From: Novosphingobium sp. MD-1
GTDB lineage: Bacteria > Pseudomonadota > Alphaproteobacteria > Sphingomonadales > Sphingomonadaceae
Length of the DNA: 64,000 nt
Direction of reading: 5' to 3'
NCBI RefSeq assembly: GCF_001014975.1
Contig: NZ_BBXA01000032.1
Span: 1-64,000 of the forward strand
The position numbers and the translations under genes were made by a program. The first letter of the stretch is position 1; every line of letters starts with the position of its first letter. The notes beneath the pieces are model-generated. The model saw only the letters and a list, made by a program, of their open reading frames with translations, did not search any database and had not been told where the DNA came from. Shown here piece after piece: positions 1 through 10,868 of this stretch.

Positions 1-561
1 CGTGCGCTCCACGGGATGGCGAATATTGCCGAACGCCCGCATGTAGTTGGCCAGCGCGAAGTTGCGGAAGCCGGTTTCCCGCTCGGCATTGGCCACGCGT
101 TCGTCGATGATCACGCTCTCGTCGCCCGCCAGCGCGCGCACGAAGTGCAGGATGCTGCCGATCGCCTCGCGCGGCTCGTGGCCGGAAAGCAGCACGTCGG
201 CCACCACGATCGCGCCGGCGTTGATGAACGGGTTGCGCGGAATGCCGTGCTCGCTTTCAAGCTGCACGATCGAGTTGAAAGCGCTGCCCGATGGTTCGCG
301 GCCCACGCGGCGCCACAGGGCGTCGCCCACCGCGCCCAGCGCCAGCGTGAGCGAAAACACCTTCGAGATCGACTGGATCGAAAACGGTTCTTCCGCATCC
401 CCGGCCGTGAACACGTCCCCTTCGGCCGTCACCACCGCCATGCCGAAGCGATCGGGCGATACGCAGGCCAGCGGCGGGATATAGTCGGCCACCTGGCCCC
501 GGTCGGTGGCCTCGCGCATTTCAGCGGCAATCTCGGCAACGATGGCGGCGATATCGCTCAC
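1..561 (-). CDS. glsA: Glutaminase (serine-dependent family), 3' part missing
   Basis: Hydrolyses L-glutamine to glutamate and ammonia in the cytoplasm. The first 187 codons are present; the gene runs off the left edge. The N-terminal half has the family catalytic segment QSISKVF (the SxxK serine and lysine of the beta-lactamase-like fold) near residue 63, followed by the conserved NPFINAGAI stretch. I place the start at a GTG at 561 that overlaps the TGA of the upstream S9 peptidase by 4 bases (GTGA), which implies translational coupling. Typical bacterial glutaminases are about 300-310 residues, so about 120 residues lie outside the window. The truncation is only the window edge. Confidence 0.93.
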   Translation of the reverse strand, partial: MSDIAAIVAEIAAEMREATDRGQVADYIPPLACVSPDRFGMAVVTAEGDVFTAGDAEEPFSIQSISKVFSLTLALGAVGDALWRRVGREPSGSAFNSIVQLESEHGIPRNPFINAGAIVVADVLLSGHEPREAIGSILHFVRALAGDESVIIDERVANAERETGFRNFALANYMRAFGNIRHPVERT

Positions 562-2588
562 TTCAGATAGCGCTTATACCAATCGGCGATCCGCTCGAAC
601 CGGTCGCGCAGGAAGCTTGGCCGGACAAGTCCGTGGTGTTCGCCAGGATAAGCCACCAGCCGCGTCGGAACCCCCGTCAGCTTGAGCGCCTGATAGAGCT
701 GCTGCCCACCGATCAGCGGCACGTTGTCATCCGCCGTGCCGCCCAGGAACAGCGTTGGTGTCTTGATCCGGTCCGCATGGAGCAGCGGCTCGGAAAGGCG
801 CGTCCACAGCGCCGTGTTCTGCCACGGGGGGCCAAGCTCCTGCACATATTGCTCGATGTACTGGTCCACGCCGAAAAAGGCGAAGATGTTGCCCACCCCC
901 GCCCCGCTGACACCGGCCTTGAAGCGGCTGTCGCGCACGATCAGATAATCGGTGAGAATGCCACCATAACTCCATCCGCCAACGCCAAGGCGCGCGGGAT
1001 CGGCAATGCCCTGCGCCACCGCCCAATCGACGGCGGCGTGCAGGTCGAGCACTTCCTTGTTGCCCCAGTCGGCGGCGATCGCGGCACCATAGGCATCGCC
1101 CCGGCCCGAACTGCCGCGATAGTTGACCGCGAGCACGGCATAGCCCTGCGCCGCGATCCATTGCCGCATCGTGTCGATCTCGTGCGCGTCCTGCGCCGTC
1201 GGCCCGCCGTGAATCCACAGCACGGTAGGATAGCGTTGCCCCGGCACGTAGCCGGCCGGGAGCGTCAGAATCCCGTGCACTTCGCTGCCGTCGCTCGCCG
1301 TGGCGGCAAAATCGCGCACCGGTGACCAGGCAATGCCTGCGTTCAGCGCGCGGTTGTGCGCGGTCAGCGGCCGCATCGTCTTGCCTTCCAGCGCATAGAC
1401 TTCGGGCATCGCGTCATCGCCGCTGGCAATCACCGCGCGCGGCGCCCTGGCATCTTGGCCGTCGCACTGGTCGAACACCGCCAGCCGGGGATCGCCCAGG
1501 CGCTGCACGCCGCCCGTCGCCAGATCAAAGACGGCGGGAACCTCGTGCCGGTCCTCGGCCAGGATGGCGCCCACGCGCCCGCCGCCCAGATCGACGGGCC
1601 GTTGCACATAAGTGCCCACCGATGTCGCCACAGTCCGGGTTTGACCGGTCGCCAGCACCGTTTCGGCAAGGCGCGGCTGGCTATACTGGTTTAGCTTGGG
1701 CACATCGCCGACCAGATGCGCGATTTTCGCGCCATCGGCAGACCAGATCAGCGCCTGCCCCAAAGCCCCGGCAAGCTTCGTCACCACGCGCGGAGCCGCG
1801 CCCGCCTTCGCTTCCACAACGGTGAGCCACTGGGTTGCCGGCGCGGCGGGATCGATGCCGTGATTGGCAAGGTAGGCCACGCTCTTGCCATCGGGTGACC
1901 ATTCCGCCGCGATGACGTCGAACGAATCCGAAGCCGTCAGCCGCATCTCGGTGCGCGTGGCCACGTCGAACAGCGCCAGATGGGTATGGCTCGCGGCGGT
2001 GATGAAGCCCTGGCCGTCTTCCTTGAACTTTGCATCATCGACCACGACCGGCAGCGGCCGCTCAGGATCGTCCTTGGGTGGCTCGGGCGCGGGATCGCTC
2101 AGCGTCAGCAGCAGGCGGCGCGAATCGGGCGACCAGCGGAAGGCGGCGATATCGCCCTTAACATCGGTCAGCTTCTGCGCCTCGCCCCCCCGCCGGTCGA
2201 GCAGCCATATCTGGGCCTGCTTGTCCTTGCCACGCTTCGAAAGGAACGCGATGGTCTTGCCATCCGGACTGAACGCGGGCGCGCTGGCGCTCTCTTCGCC
2301 GTCTGTCAGCTGCAGCGCGGGCGCCCCGGCCAGATCGGCAAGCCAAATCACCGATCGGCGCTTGTCCGTCTTCACGTCCGCATCGCTCACCACGTAGGCG
2401 GCCTGCCGGCCATCGGGCGCGCAGGCCATTTCCGAGAGCGATCGCATCGCGAGAATGTCGTCGATAGTCACCGCGTGACGTGCCGGCGCGGATTCCCCCG
2501 CGACCGCGAAGGCCGGCAGTGCAGCCAGCGCCAAAATCGTGCCACACCGCAGCGCGCGTGAAGCCTGACGCCATTTCGCGATACCCAT
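558..2588 (-). CDS. S9 family peptidase (prolyl oligopeptidase type), secreted
   Basis: A 676-residue serine peptidase, probably exported to the periplasm to cut short peptides. An N-terminal signal peptide (hydrophobic run GTILALAALPAFAVAG) is followed by a TolB/beta-propeller-like region with repeated SPDG motifs (residues about 40-390). The C-terminal alpha/beta hydrolase domain has the nucleophile motif GWSYGG, an acid in TADDNVP and a histidine in GEHHGL. An open frame extends 57 codons further upstream, but the ATG at 2588 has a strong purine-rich Shine-Dalgarno (GGGGGGAAGAG) just before it and a signal peptide straight after it, so I use that start. It is coupled to the downstream glutaminase by a 4-base overlap. 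Peptide hydrolysis feeding glutamine breakdown is a reasonable inference, not shown. Confidence 0.92.
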   Translation of the reverse strand: MGIAKWRQASRALRCGTILALAALPAFAVAGESAPARHAVTIDDILAMRSLSEMACAPDGRQAAYVVSDADVKTDKRRSVIWLADLAGAPALQLTDGEESASAPAFSPDGKTIAFLSKRGKDKQAQIWLLDRRGGEAQKLTDVKGDIAAFRWSPDSRRLLLTLSDPAPEPPKDDPERPLPVVVDDAKFKEDGQGFITAASHTHLALFDVATRTEMRLTASDSFDVIAAEWSPDGKSVAYLANHGIDPAAPATQWLTVVEAKAGAAPRVVTKLAGALGQALIWSADGAKIAHLVGDVPKLNQYSQPRLAETVLATGQTRTVATSVGTYVQRPVDLGGGRVGAILAEDRHEVPAVFDLATGGVQRLGDPRLAVFDQCDGQDARAPRAVIASGDDAMPEVYALEGKTMRPLTAHNRALNAGIAWSPVRDFAATASDGSEVHGILTLPAGYVPGQRYPTVLWIHGGPTAQDAHEIDTMRQWIAAQGYAVLAVNYRGSSGRGDAYGAAIAADWGNKEVLDLHAAVDWAVAQGIADPARLGVGGWSYGGILTDYLIVRDSRFKAGVSGAGVGNIFAFFGVDQYIEQYVQELGPPWQNTALWTRLSEPLLHADRIKTPTLFLGGTADDNVPLIGGQQLYQALKLTGVPTRLVAYPGEHHGLVRPSFLRDRFERIADWYKRYLK

Positions 2589-2872
2589 CTCTTCCCCCCA
2601 ACAATCCGTGAAGCAGAGCGTAACCGGGCGGGCCCCAACCGGCAATCGCTCCGGCAAAAAGGGTGCCCGCTGCGCAATCAGCCCCCGATGCCCGCTTTCA
2701 GCCCGCCCCCCGCGCGTACGCCCGATACATTTTGCGACAAAGCGCCCCGTGGCTGACATACCCCGGTTACAACTTGTCTATAACTTTAGATCATGAATCT
2801 TTATATCTCCTCCATAGGGGCAGCCCGTCCTGGCTCAGGGGGAAATCGTATCCGTTCAGGATCCAGCCAAGG
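2589..2872. other. Divergent intergenic region, probable promoters
   Basis: This gap separates the S9 peptidase (leftward) from the sulfation operon (rightward). Positions 2770-2810 form a conspicuous AT-rich island (TTGTCTATAACTTTAGAT and then TTTATAT) in otherwise very GC-rich DNA, which is where divergent promoters would be expected. I cannot assign -35/-10 pairs with good spacing. Open frames that cross this region in both directions are extensions of the flanking genes and have no start signals. Confidence 0.35.
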
Positions 2873-4264
2873 ATGAGGGAGCCCACGACGGCAGCAGCGG
2901 CGTCCCCGCCCGCACGTCTGTGGGAACGCATTTGCAACGCCCGGATACCGTTGTGGGCAGTCGGCCTCCTGAGCCTTTGCGGGGTGGTCATCACCATCGC
3001 GTTCGGCGCGATCGTGGCGCAGGCCGATCGCCATGGCGCGCTGGGCAAGGCTGCGGCCCAGATCGCCAGCATCCCCAACACGCTGGCCGGCGTCTATCAC
3101 GGACTGTTCCCCAACCGGCCGAAGCTGGTGCTCGATTACGTGCCGGAACCCGGCGGGCTGCACTATGCGGCCGGCCAGAGCTTTGTCGATCCGGGCTATG
3201 TCCTGCTTACGGAATTCAGCAATGTCCGCCAGCAGCGGGTCATCCGCCTGATGCGGCTGAGCGATGGCAAGATGCTTCGCGAATACGCGCCGGACGTGCG
3301 CGCTATGCTGCAAGGGTCCACGTTCCGATCGGCCATCGTCGACCTGCAACGCGACAAGACCCAGCGGCTCTACTTTCCGATGCATCCCATGCTCACCAAT
3401 GATGGCGGGCTGATCCTGCACGATACCTCGCCGCTCACGCGGATCGATGCCTGCGGGAAGCGGCAGTGGATGATCGACGGCATCTTCCACCACGCGGTCG
3501 AACGCGCGCCTGATGGCACGCTGTGGGCGGCCGACCGGCAACCCCGATCGCGCCGCCCCGGGCTTGGTCCGCTGTTCGGGGACGAGAATATCGTGCATCT
3601 CCGGGCGGACGGAACCGTCCTGCGGCGCGAAGCGATCATCGACATTCTCGATCGCAACGGCCTTGGCTATCTCTGGCGCAGCCGCCCCTACCAGGACGAT
3701 CCGATCCACCTGAACGATGTGCAGCCGGTGCCGGGCGATGGCCCCTACTGGCATGCCGGCGATCTCCTGCTCAGCCTGCGCAACCTTTCGATGATCGCCC
3801 TTTACCGGCCAACGGAAGGCCGCATCGTGTGGCATCGCGAAATGCCCTGGCGGTTCCAGCACGATGTAGCCGTGATCGACGATCATCGCATCTCGGTGTT
3901 CGACAACAACTGGCGCTGGAACTGGCAGGCACCCGAAAAGGTAGAAACCGACGGGCACAACCGCCTCCTTGTCTATGACTTCGCGGCCGACACCGTCAGC
4001 GATCCGCTGGGTGAGGCCTTCCGCAAGCTGGACATCCGCACTCACGCGCAGGGCAGGGCGATGCCCCTGCCCGGCGGCGATTTCCTGATCGAGGAAACCG
4101 AACGCGGCCGCCTGTTCCGCATCGCGCCCGATGGCTCCGTCCGCTGGCGCTACGTATCCGCCGATCCCGACCAGCACCGGTATGAACTGCGCTGGAGCCG
4201 GTATCTCGATCCCATCGCCGACAGGGTCGGCATTCAAGCAGCGGTGAACGCCAAATGCGAATGA
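2873..4264 (+). CDS. Arylsulfotransferase (ASST)-like membrane-anchored protein
   Basis: A 463-residue protein with one N-terminal membrane segment (about residues 26-50) and a large extracytoplasmic beta-propeller-like domain resembling the arylsulfotransferase (AssT) superfamily. AssT enzymes move sulfate between phenolic compounds through a covalent sulfo-histidine. Residues matching the AssT active-site pattern are visible in order: HH at 206-207, H279 in the IHLND motif, R303 in SLRN, and H330 in FQHD. The ATG at 2873 is chosen because earlier in-frame ATGs back to 2663 lie in the divergent promoter gap; its Shine-Dalgarno is weak. It is first gene of a tight operon with a cytoplasmic sulfotransferase. 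Function as a sulfate-transfer or sulfate-sensing protein is inferred; the natural substrate is unknown. Confidence 0.75.
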   Translation: MREPTTAAAASPPARLWERICNARIPLWAVGLLSLCGVVITIAFGAIVAQADRHGALGKAAAQIASIPNTLAGVYHGLFPNRPKLVLDYVPEPGGLHYAAGQSFVDPGYVLLTEFSNVRQQRVIRLMRLSDGKMLREYAPDVRAMLQGSTFRSAIVDLQRDKTQRLYFPMHPMLTNDGGLILHDTSPLTRIDACGKRQWMIDGIFHHAVERAPDGTLWAADRQPRSRRPGLGPLFGDENIVHLRADGTVLRREAIIDILDRNGLGYLWRSRPYQDDPIHLNDVQPVPGDGPYWHAGDLLLSLRNLSMIALYRPTEGRIVWHREMPWRFQHDVAVIDDHRISVFDNNWRWNWQAPEKVETDGHNRLLVYDFAADTVSDPLGEAFRKLDIRTHAQGRAMPLPGGDFLIEETERGRLFRIAPDGSVRWRYVSADPDQHRYELRWSRYLDPIADRVGIQAAVNAKCE

Positions 4265-4524
4265 ACCTTCAGAGCATGGCCCATGGCCTTTCGATCGCTT
4301 CCCTTGCCGCCATCGCCCTGATGGCCACGACCGTTCCGGCGCAGGCCTATGTCGGCCCGGGGCTGGGCCTTGGCGCCATTTCCACCGCACTGGGCGTGGT
4401 GGGAGCCATTCTTCTCGGGATCGTGTCCTTCGTCTGGTATCCGGTCAAGCGGCTGGTCCGCGCGGCGCGGCGCAAGCCGGCTGCGCCGGCGCAAAGCGAT
4501 CCGCTGCCGGAATCCGAGCTGTGA
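4255..4524 (+). CDS. Small exported/membrane protein of the sulfation operon
   Basis: An 89-residue protein with a signal-like first hydrophobic segment ending AQA, a glycine-rich stretch (AYVGPGLGLG) and a second membrane segment followed by a basic tail (KRLVRAARRK). Two start codons are possible, ATG at 4255 or ATG at 4261; both overlap the end of the ASST-like gene, so translation is coupled. Small proteins of this build are, as far as I recall, common in sphingomonad and other proteobacterial envelope-polysaccharide loci, but no biochemical role is known to me. It probably sits in the inner membrane and may assist its neighbours. Confidence 0.8.
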   Translation: MRMNLQSMAHGLSIASLAAIALMATTVPAQAYVGPGLGLGAISTALGVVGAILLGIVSFVWYPVKRLVRAARRKPAAPAQSDPLPESEL

Positions 4525-4913
4525 TTCCCGCCGCGCTGGTCCTGTTCGCCGCGCTTCTGGCCTCCGTGCATCTGGCGCGCCGGTGGATGCTGCTGCGCCA
4601 TTTCGGCGATCTGGCCGCGATCGGCCAGCGCTCCGTCCGCACGCTCGCCCGCAGCGGCGTTTCCGATTGGAGCAAGGAACGCGCGACGCGCATTCTCGCG
4701 ATCCGGATGATGGGCAAATCGCTCGCAGCCGGCGGCCTCCTGCTGATGATCGTCCTGCCCATCGCAGCCGTGCTGGCGATCGGCCCGGTCGCGGGCATTC
4801 CAACGCAGGACGCGCTGTTCGATCCCACCGCCCGCCTGTCCATTCTTGCCGCAGGTATCGCCCTTGCCTTCCTCCGCTCCCGCGTCCGCCGCTTTGGCTT
4901 ACGGCCCGCTTGA
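4521..4913 (+). CDS. Hypothetical membrane protein of the sulfation operon
   Basis: A 130-residue protein with an N-terminal hydrophobic segment (residues 1-18), a soluble basic stretch rich in Arg and Ser (about 20-70), a second hydrophobic segment (about 71-95) and a third near the C terminus. It starts at a GTG at 4521 that overlaps the preceding stop codon (GTGA). I do not recognise the family. Its place between the small signal-bearing protein and the sulfotransferase, with overlaps on both sides, says it belongs to the same translational unit. Confidence 0.75.
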   Translation: MIPAALVLFAALLASVHLARRWMLLRHFGDLAAIGQRSVRTLARSGVSDWSKERATRILAIRMMGKSLAAGGLLLMIVLPIAAVLAIGPVAGIPTQDALFDPTARLSILAAGIALAFLRSRVRRFGLRPA

Positions 4914-5937
4914 CCGCCTGCTGCACCGCATCGCCCTGGGCAGCGACGCGGTGCTGGAGATGAGCTTCGATCTGGAACGCTCCCGCCATGGCAAGGCGGC
5001 GGCGGCGCGGGAACTCGGCCCGCCGGTCTTCGTCACCGGCCTGGCCCGCGCCGGCACGACCATCCTGATGCGGCTGATCCACGCGGCCGACGATTTCGCC
5101 GCGCTCCGCTATCGCGATCTGCCGTTTCCGCTGGCGCCGAACAGCTGGGCACGTATCTCCGACCACCTGAAACGCCATGTGGAAACGCGCGAACGTGGCC
5201 ACGGCGATGGACTGGAGCACGATCTCGACAGCCCCGAAGCGATCGAGGAAGTGTTCTGGAAGCTCCACGATGGCAAGCGCTATTGCCGTCCGGACGGCTT
5301 GGTTCCCTATCAGCCCGATACCGAAACCCTGGCCGCCTTCGGCGATTACCAGCGGCTCGTCTGCCTTCGCTGTGGCGCTCAGCGCTATCTTTCCAAGAAC
5401 AACGCCAACGTGCTGCGCGTGAGCAGCCTGGCGCGGAACGTTCCCGGCGCGCGCATCTTGCATCCCTTCCGCGATCCGCTGGCGCAGGCCCGTTCACTCC
5501 ACCGCCAGCACCGGCAAGCCTGCATGCTGGCAGCGGACGATCCGTTTCGTGGCGCCTTCATGCGGTGGCTGGGCCACCACGAATTCGGCGCGCACCAGTT
5601 GCCTTTCCTGCTGCCCGCCGGCTCAGGCCCCCAGGGCGATCCCGATACGCTGGCGTACTGGCTGGCGACGTGGATCGGCGTCCATACCCACCTGCTCGGC
5701 CAGCCCGAGGACGTGCGCGAAACCCAGGTTTTCGTGGACTACGACCTGCTGGCCACCGGCGATCCCGAATTGCTGGACCGGCTTGGCAGGCGGCTCGATC
5801 TGGCCCGCCCGCTCTCGCCCGCCACCCTGCGCCCGCCGACAGCGTTGCCACACCGGGACGCGAAATTGCCCGCCGATCTGATGGATGAGGCCGACCGGGT
5901 ACACACCGCGCTGCGGAAGCGCGCGGCGGCCCTGTAA
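4846..5937 (+). CDS. Sulfotransferase family protein (PAPS-dependent type)
   Basis: A protein of up to 363 residues with the two cofactor signatures of PAPS sulfotransferases: a 5'-phosphosulfate loop (VFVTGLARAGTT, about residues 61-72) and a 3'-phosphate region around RYLSKNNANVLR through HPFRDP (about residues 185-215). It should transfer sulfate from PAPS to a hydroxyl or amine in the cytoplasm; the acceptor is not deducible. The start is uncertain: TTG codons at 4846, 4864 and 4894 are all in frame, none with a clear Shine-Dalgarno, and all overlap the upstream gene, so coupling is likely. With the ASST-like protein this makes an apparent sulfation module. It converges on alaS with a 22-base gap. 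Confidence 0.82.
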   Translation: MPQVSPLPSSAPASAALAYGPLDRLLHRIALGSDAVLEMSFDLERSRHGKAAAARELGPPVFVTGLARAGTTILMRLIHAADDFAALRYRDLPFPLAPNSWARISDHLKRHVETRERGHGDGLEHDLDSPEAIEEVFWKLHDGKRYCRPDGLVPYQPDTETLAAFGDYQRLVCLRCGAQRYLSKNNANVLRVSSLARNVPGARILHPFRDPLAQARSLHRQHRQACMLAADDPFRGAFMRWLGHHEFGAHQLPFLLPAGSGPQGDPDTLAYWLATWIGVHTHLLGQPEDVRETQVFVDYDLLATGDPELLDRLGRRLDLARPLSPATLRPPTALPHRDAKLPADLMDEADRVHTALRKRAAAL

Positions 5938-5959
5938 GGAGCCACCGCCCGGCTTGTCG

Positions 5960-8611
<2,652 letters not shown>

Positions 8612-8679
8612 GAGCCGCCGATTAAGCGAGCGTTCGGCCCGGAACAAGCACGTTTCGCCGATCAATGTGATCGCACATG

Positions 8680-9516
8680 CTATTCGGCCGTCGCGCGCAC
8701 CAGCCAGACCGCCGCGGGGAACGAGACGACATCGCCTGAACGGTGGCTTTCGAGCAGATTTGCCAACCGTTCCAGGAAGGCTGGCCGCTCCACTTCGGAC
8801 ATCACGCGAATCGCCCGCGCCGCGGGACCGATCCGGCCGAAGAACGCCAGCGCTTCGGCCACGGCATCGGGTCCGGCTCCGGCGATATAGTCGAAATCGA
8901 CCGGGGTGAACGTCACGTCCCGCCATCCGCGCAGGCAGGTGCGCACATGATCGGGATCGGCGAACGCGAACGGCCCCGGCGCGAAGGGATCGGCTGAAGT
9001 TGGGGGTGGGGCTGACGCGGATGCGCCGGATTCCGGCAGCAGCGAAGCGATCCCGCTCGCCCAGCGATTCTCGCGCGGGGTGCGGAAGCAGGAGAAGACG
9101 ATTCGCGCGCCCGGCGCGGCTATGGCGGAAAGGTGCGCGAAAGCGGCCGGCGGTTCGGGAAAGAACATCACGCCATGGCGCGAGACATACAGGTCCGGGG
9201 CCTGCTCCGGCTGCCAGGTCGAGGCATCGGCAACGGCGAAACGCACGTTGTCCAAACCGGCAGCCCGTGCCGACGCAGCCGCCACCAGGTCCGCCGAAAC
9301 GTCGACACCGGTGACTGCCGCATCGGGGCGGGCCCGCGCGAGCGCAAGCGAGAGTTCGCCGGCGCCACAGCCAATATCGACGACGTACCGCGCCTGCTCT
9401 TCATGGATCGCCGCCAGCAGATGCGGCGTCATCCGGGAAAAGCTCCGGTCCGTCCTGGCGTGCTCGTCCGCCCAGCTCCGGCCCACGCCGCCCTGCCATT
9501 CGCCGATGTCCGTCAT
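8680..9516 (-). CDS. Class I SAM-dependent methyltransferase
   Basis: A 278-residue soluble protein with the Rossmann-type SAM site VDIGCGAGELSL (motif I, about residues 45-56), an acidic motif II (VTGVDVS) and a motif III region around VADASTW. The ATG at 9516 is chosen for the Shine-Dalgarno GAAGAAGG eight to nine bases upstream. The substrate is not evident; the closest look is of the ubiquinone/menaquinone-methyltransferase-like group with broad substrates. It is between recA and alaS but separated from recA by a strong terminator, so it likely has its own promoter in the 9517-9549 gap or depends on read-through. Confidence 0.85.
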   Translation of the reverse strand: MTDIGEWQGGVGRSWADEHARTDRSFSRMTPHLLAAIHEEQARYVVDIGCGAGELSLALARARPDAAVTGVDVSADLVAAASARAAGLDNVRFAVADASTWQPEQAPDLYVSRHGVMFFPEPPAAFAHLSAIAAPGARIVFSCFRTPRENRWASGIASLLPESGASASAPPPTSADPFAPGPFAFADPDHVRTCLRGWRDVTFTPVDFDYIAGAGPDAVAEALAFFGRIGPAARAIRVMSEVERPAFLERLANLLESHRSGDVVSFPAAVWLVRATAE

Positions 9517-9549
9517 GTCCGTTCGCCTTCTTCCCGATCCCTCCCGACG

Positions 9550-9596
9550 CCAAGAAACCGGCACGGCTCCTGCCGGGGAGCGTGCCGGTTCTTTGG
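9550..9596 (-). terminator. Rho-independent terminator after recA
   Basis: A near-perfect hairpin with arms 9550-9570 and 9577-9596 (about 20 pairs with a couple of mismatches) and a 6-base loop. On the minus strand it lies about 57 bases past the recA stop codon and runs into TTTCTT. Confidence 0.8.
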
Positions 9597-9652
9597 TCTG
9601 GCTGGACGGACGCGAGCGAGAGGAAGATGCCCGCGCCCGTCAGCCTGAAGGA

Positions 9653-10723
<1,071 letters not shown>

Positions 10724-10774
10724 GGCTTCTCGTCCCCTTGCTAGAGATGGCTGACCTGAACCGTCAACAGGGAC

Positions 10775-10803
10775 TATGTACCCACTTTGTTCCATAAGAA
10801 CAA
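10775..10803 (-). promoter_or_regulatory. Probable recA promoter
   Basis: On the minus strand TTGTTC (10803-10798) and TACATA (10780-10775) are separated by exactly 17 bases. Matches to the sigma-70 consensus are modest, but the -35 overlaps the SOS box and the -10 ends about 50 bases from the recA start codon, as expected for a LexA-repressed promoter. Confidence 0.55.
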
Positions 10804-10812
10804 GATGGGAAC
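10798..10812 (-). promoter_or_regulatory. LexA (SOS) box, alphaproteobacterial type
   Basis: On the minus strand the sequence reads GTTC-CCATCTT-GTTC, an exact match to the direct-repeat operator GTTC-N7-GTTC used by alphaproteobacterial LexA. It covers the proposed -35 element of recA, about 75-90 bases before the start codon, so bound LexA would block polymerase. Confidence 0.88.
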
Positions 10813-10868
10813 GAAAATTTTTCCCGGCATCGCCGAAAAATCATCCATGCCATTGTAGATTATAGATT

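Noticed and set aside
2801..4390. 529-codon minus-strand frame opposite the ASST-like gene
   Set aside because: Composition is Ala/Arg/His-rich, there is no domain, and the plus-strand gene has ordered motifs.
4846..4913. Frameshift between the small membrane protein and the sulfotransferase
   Set aside because: The overlap is a normal out-of-phase gene overlap with several TTG starts; no broken domain is seen.
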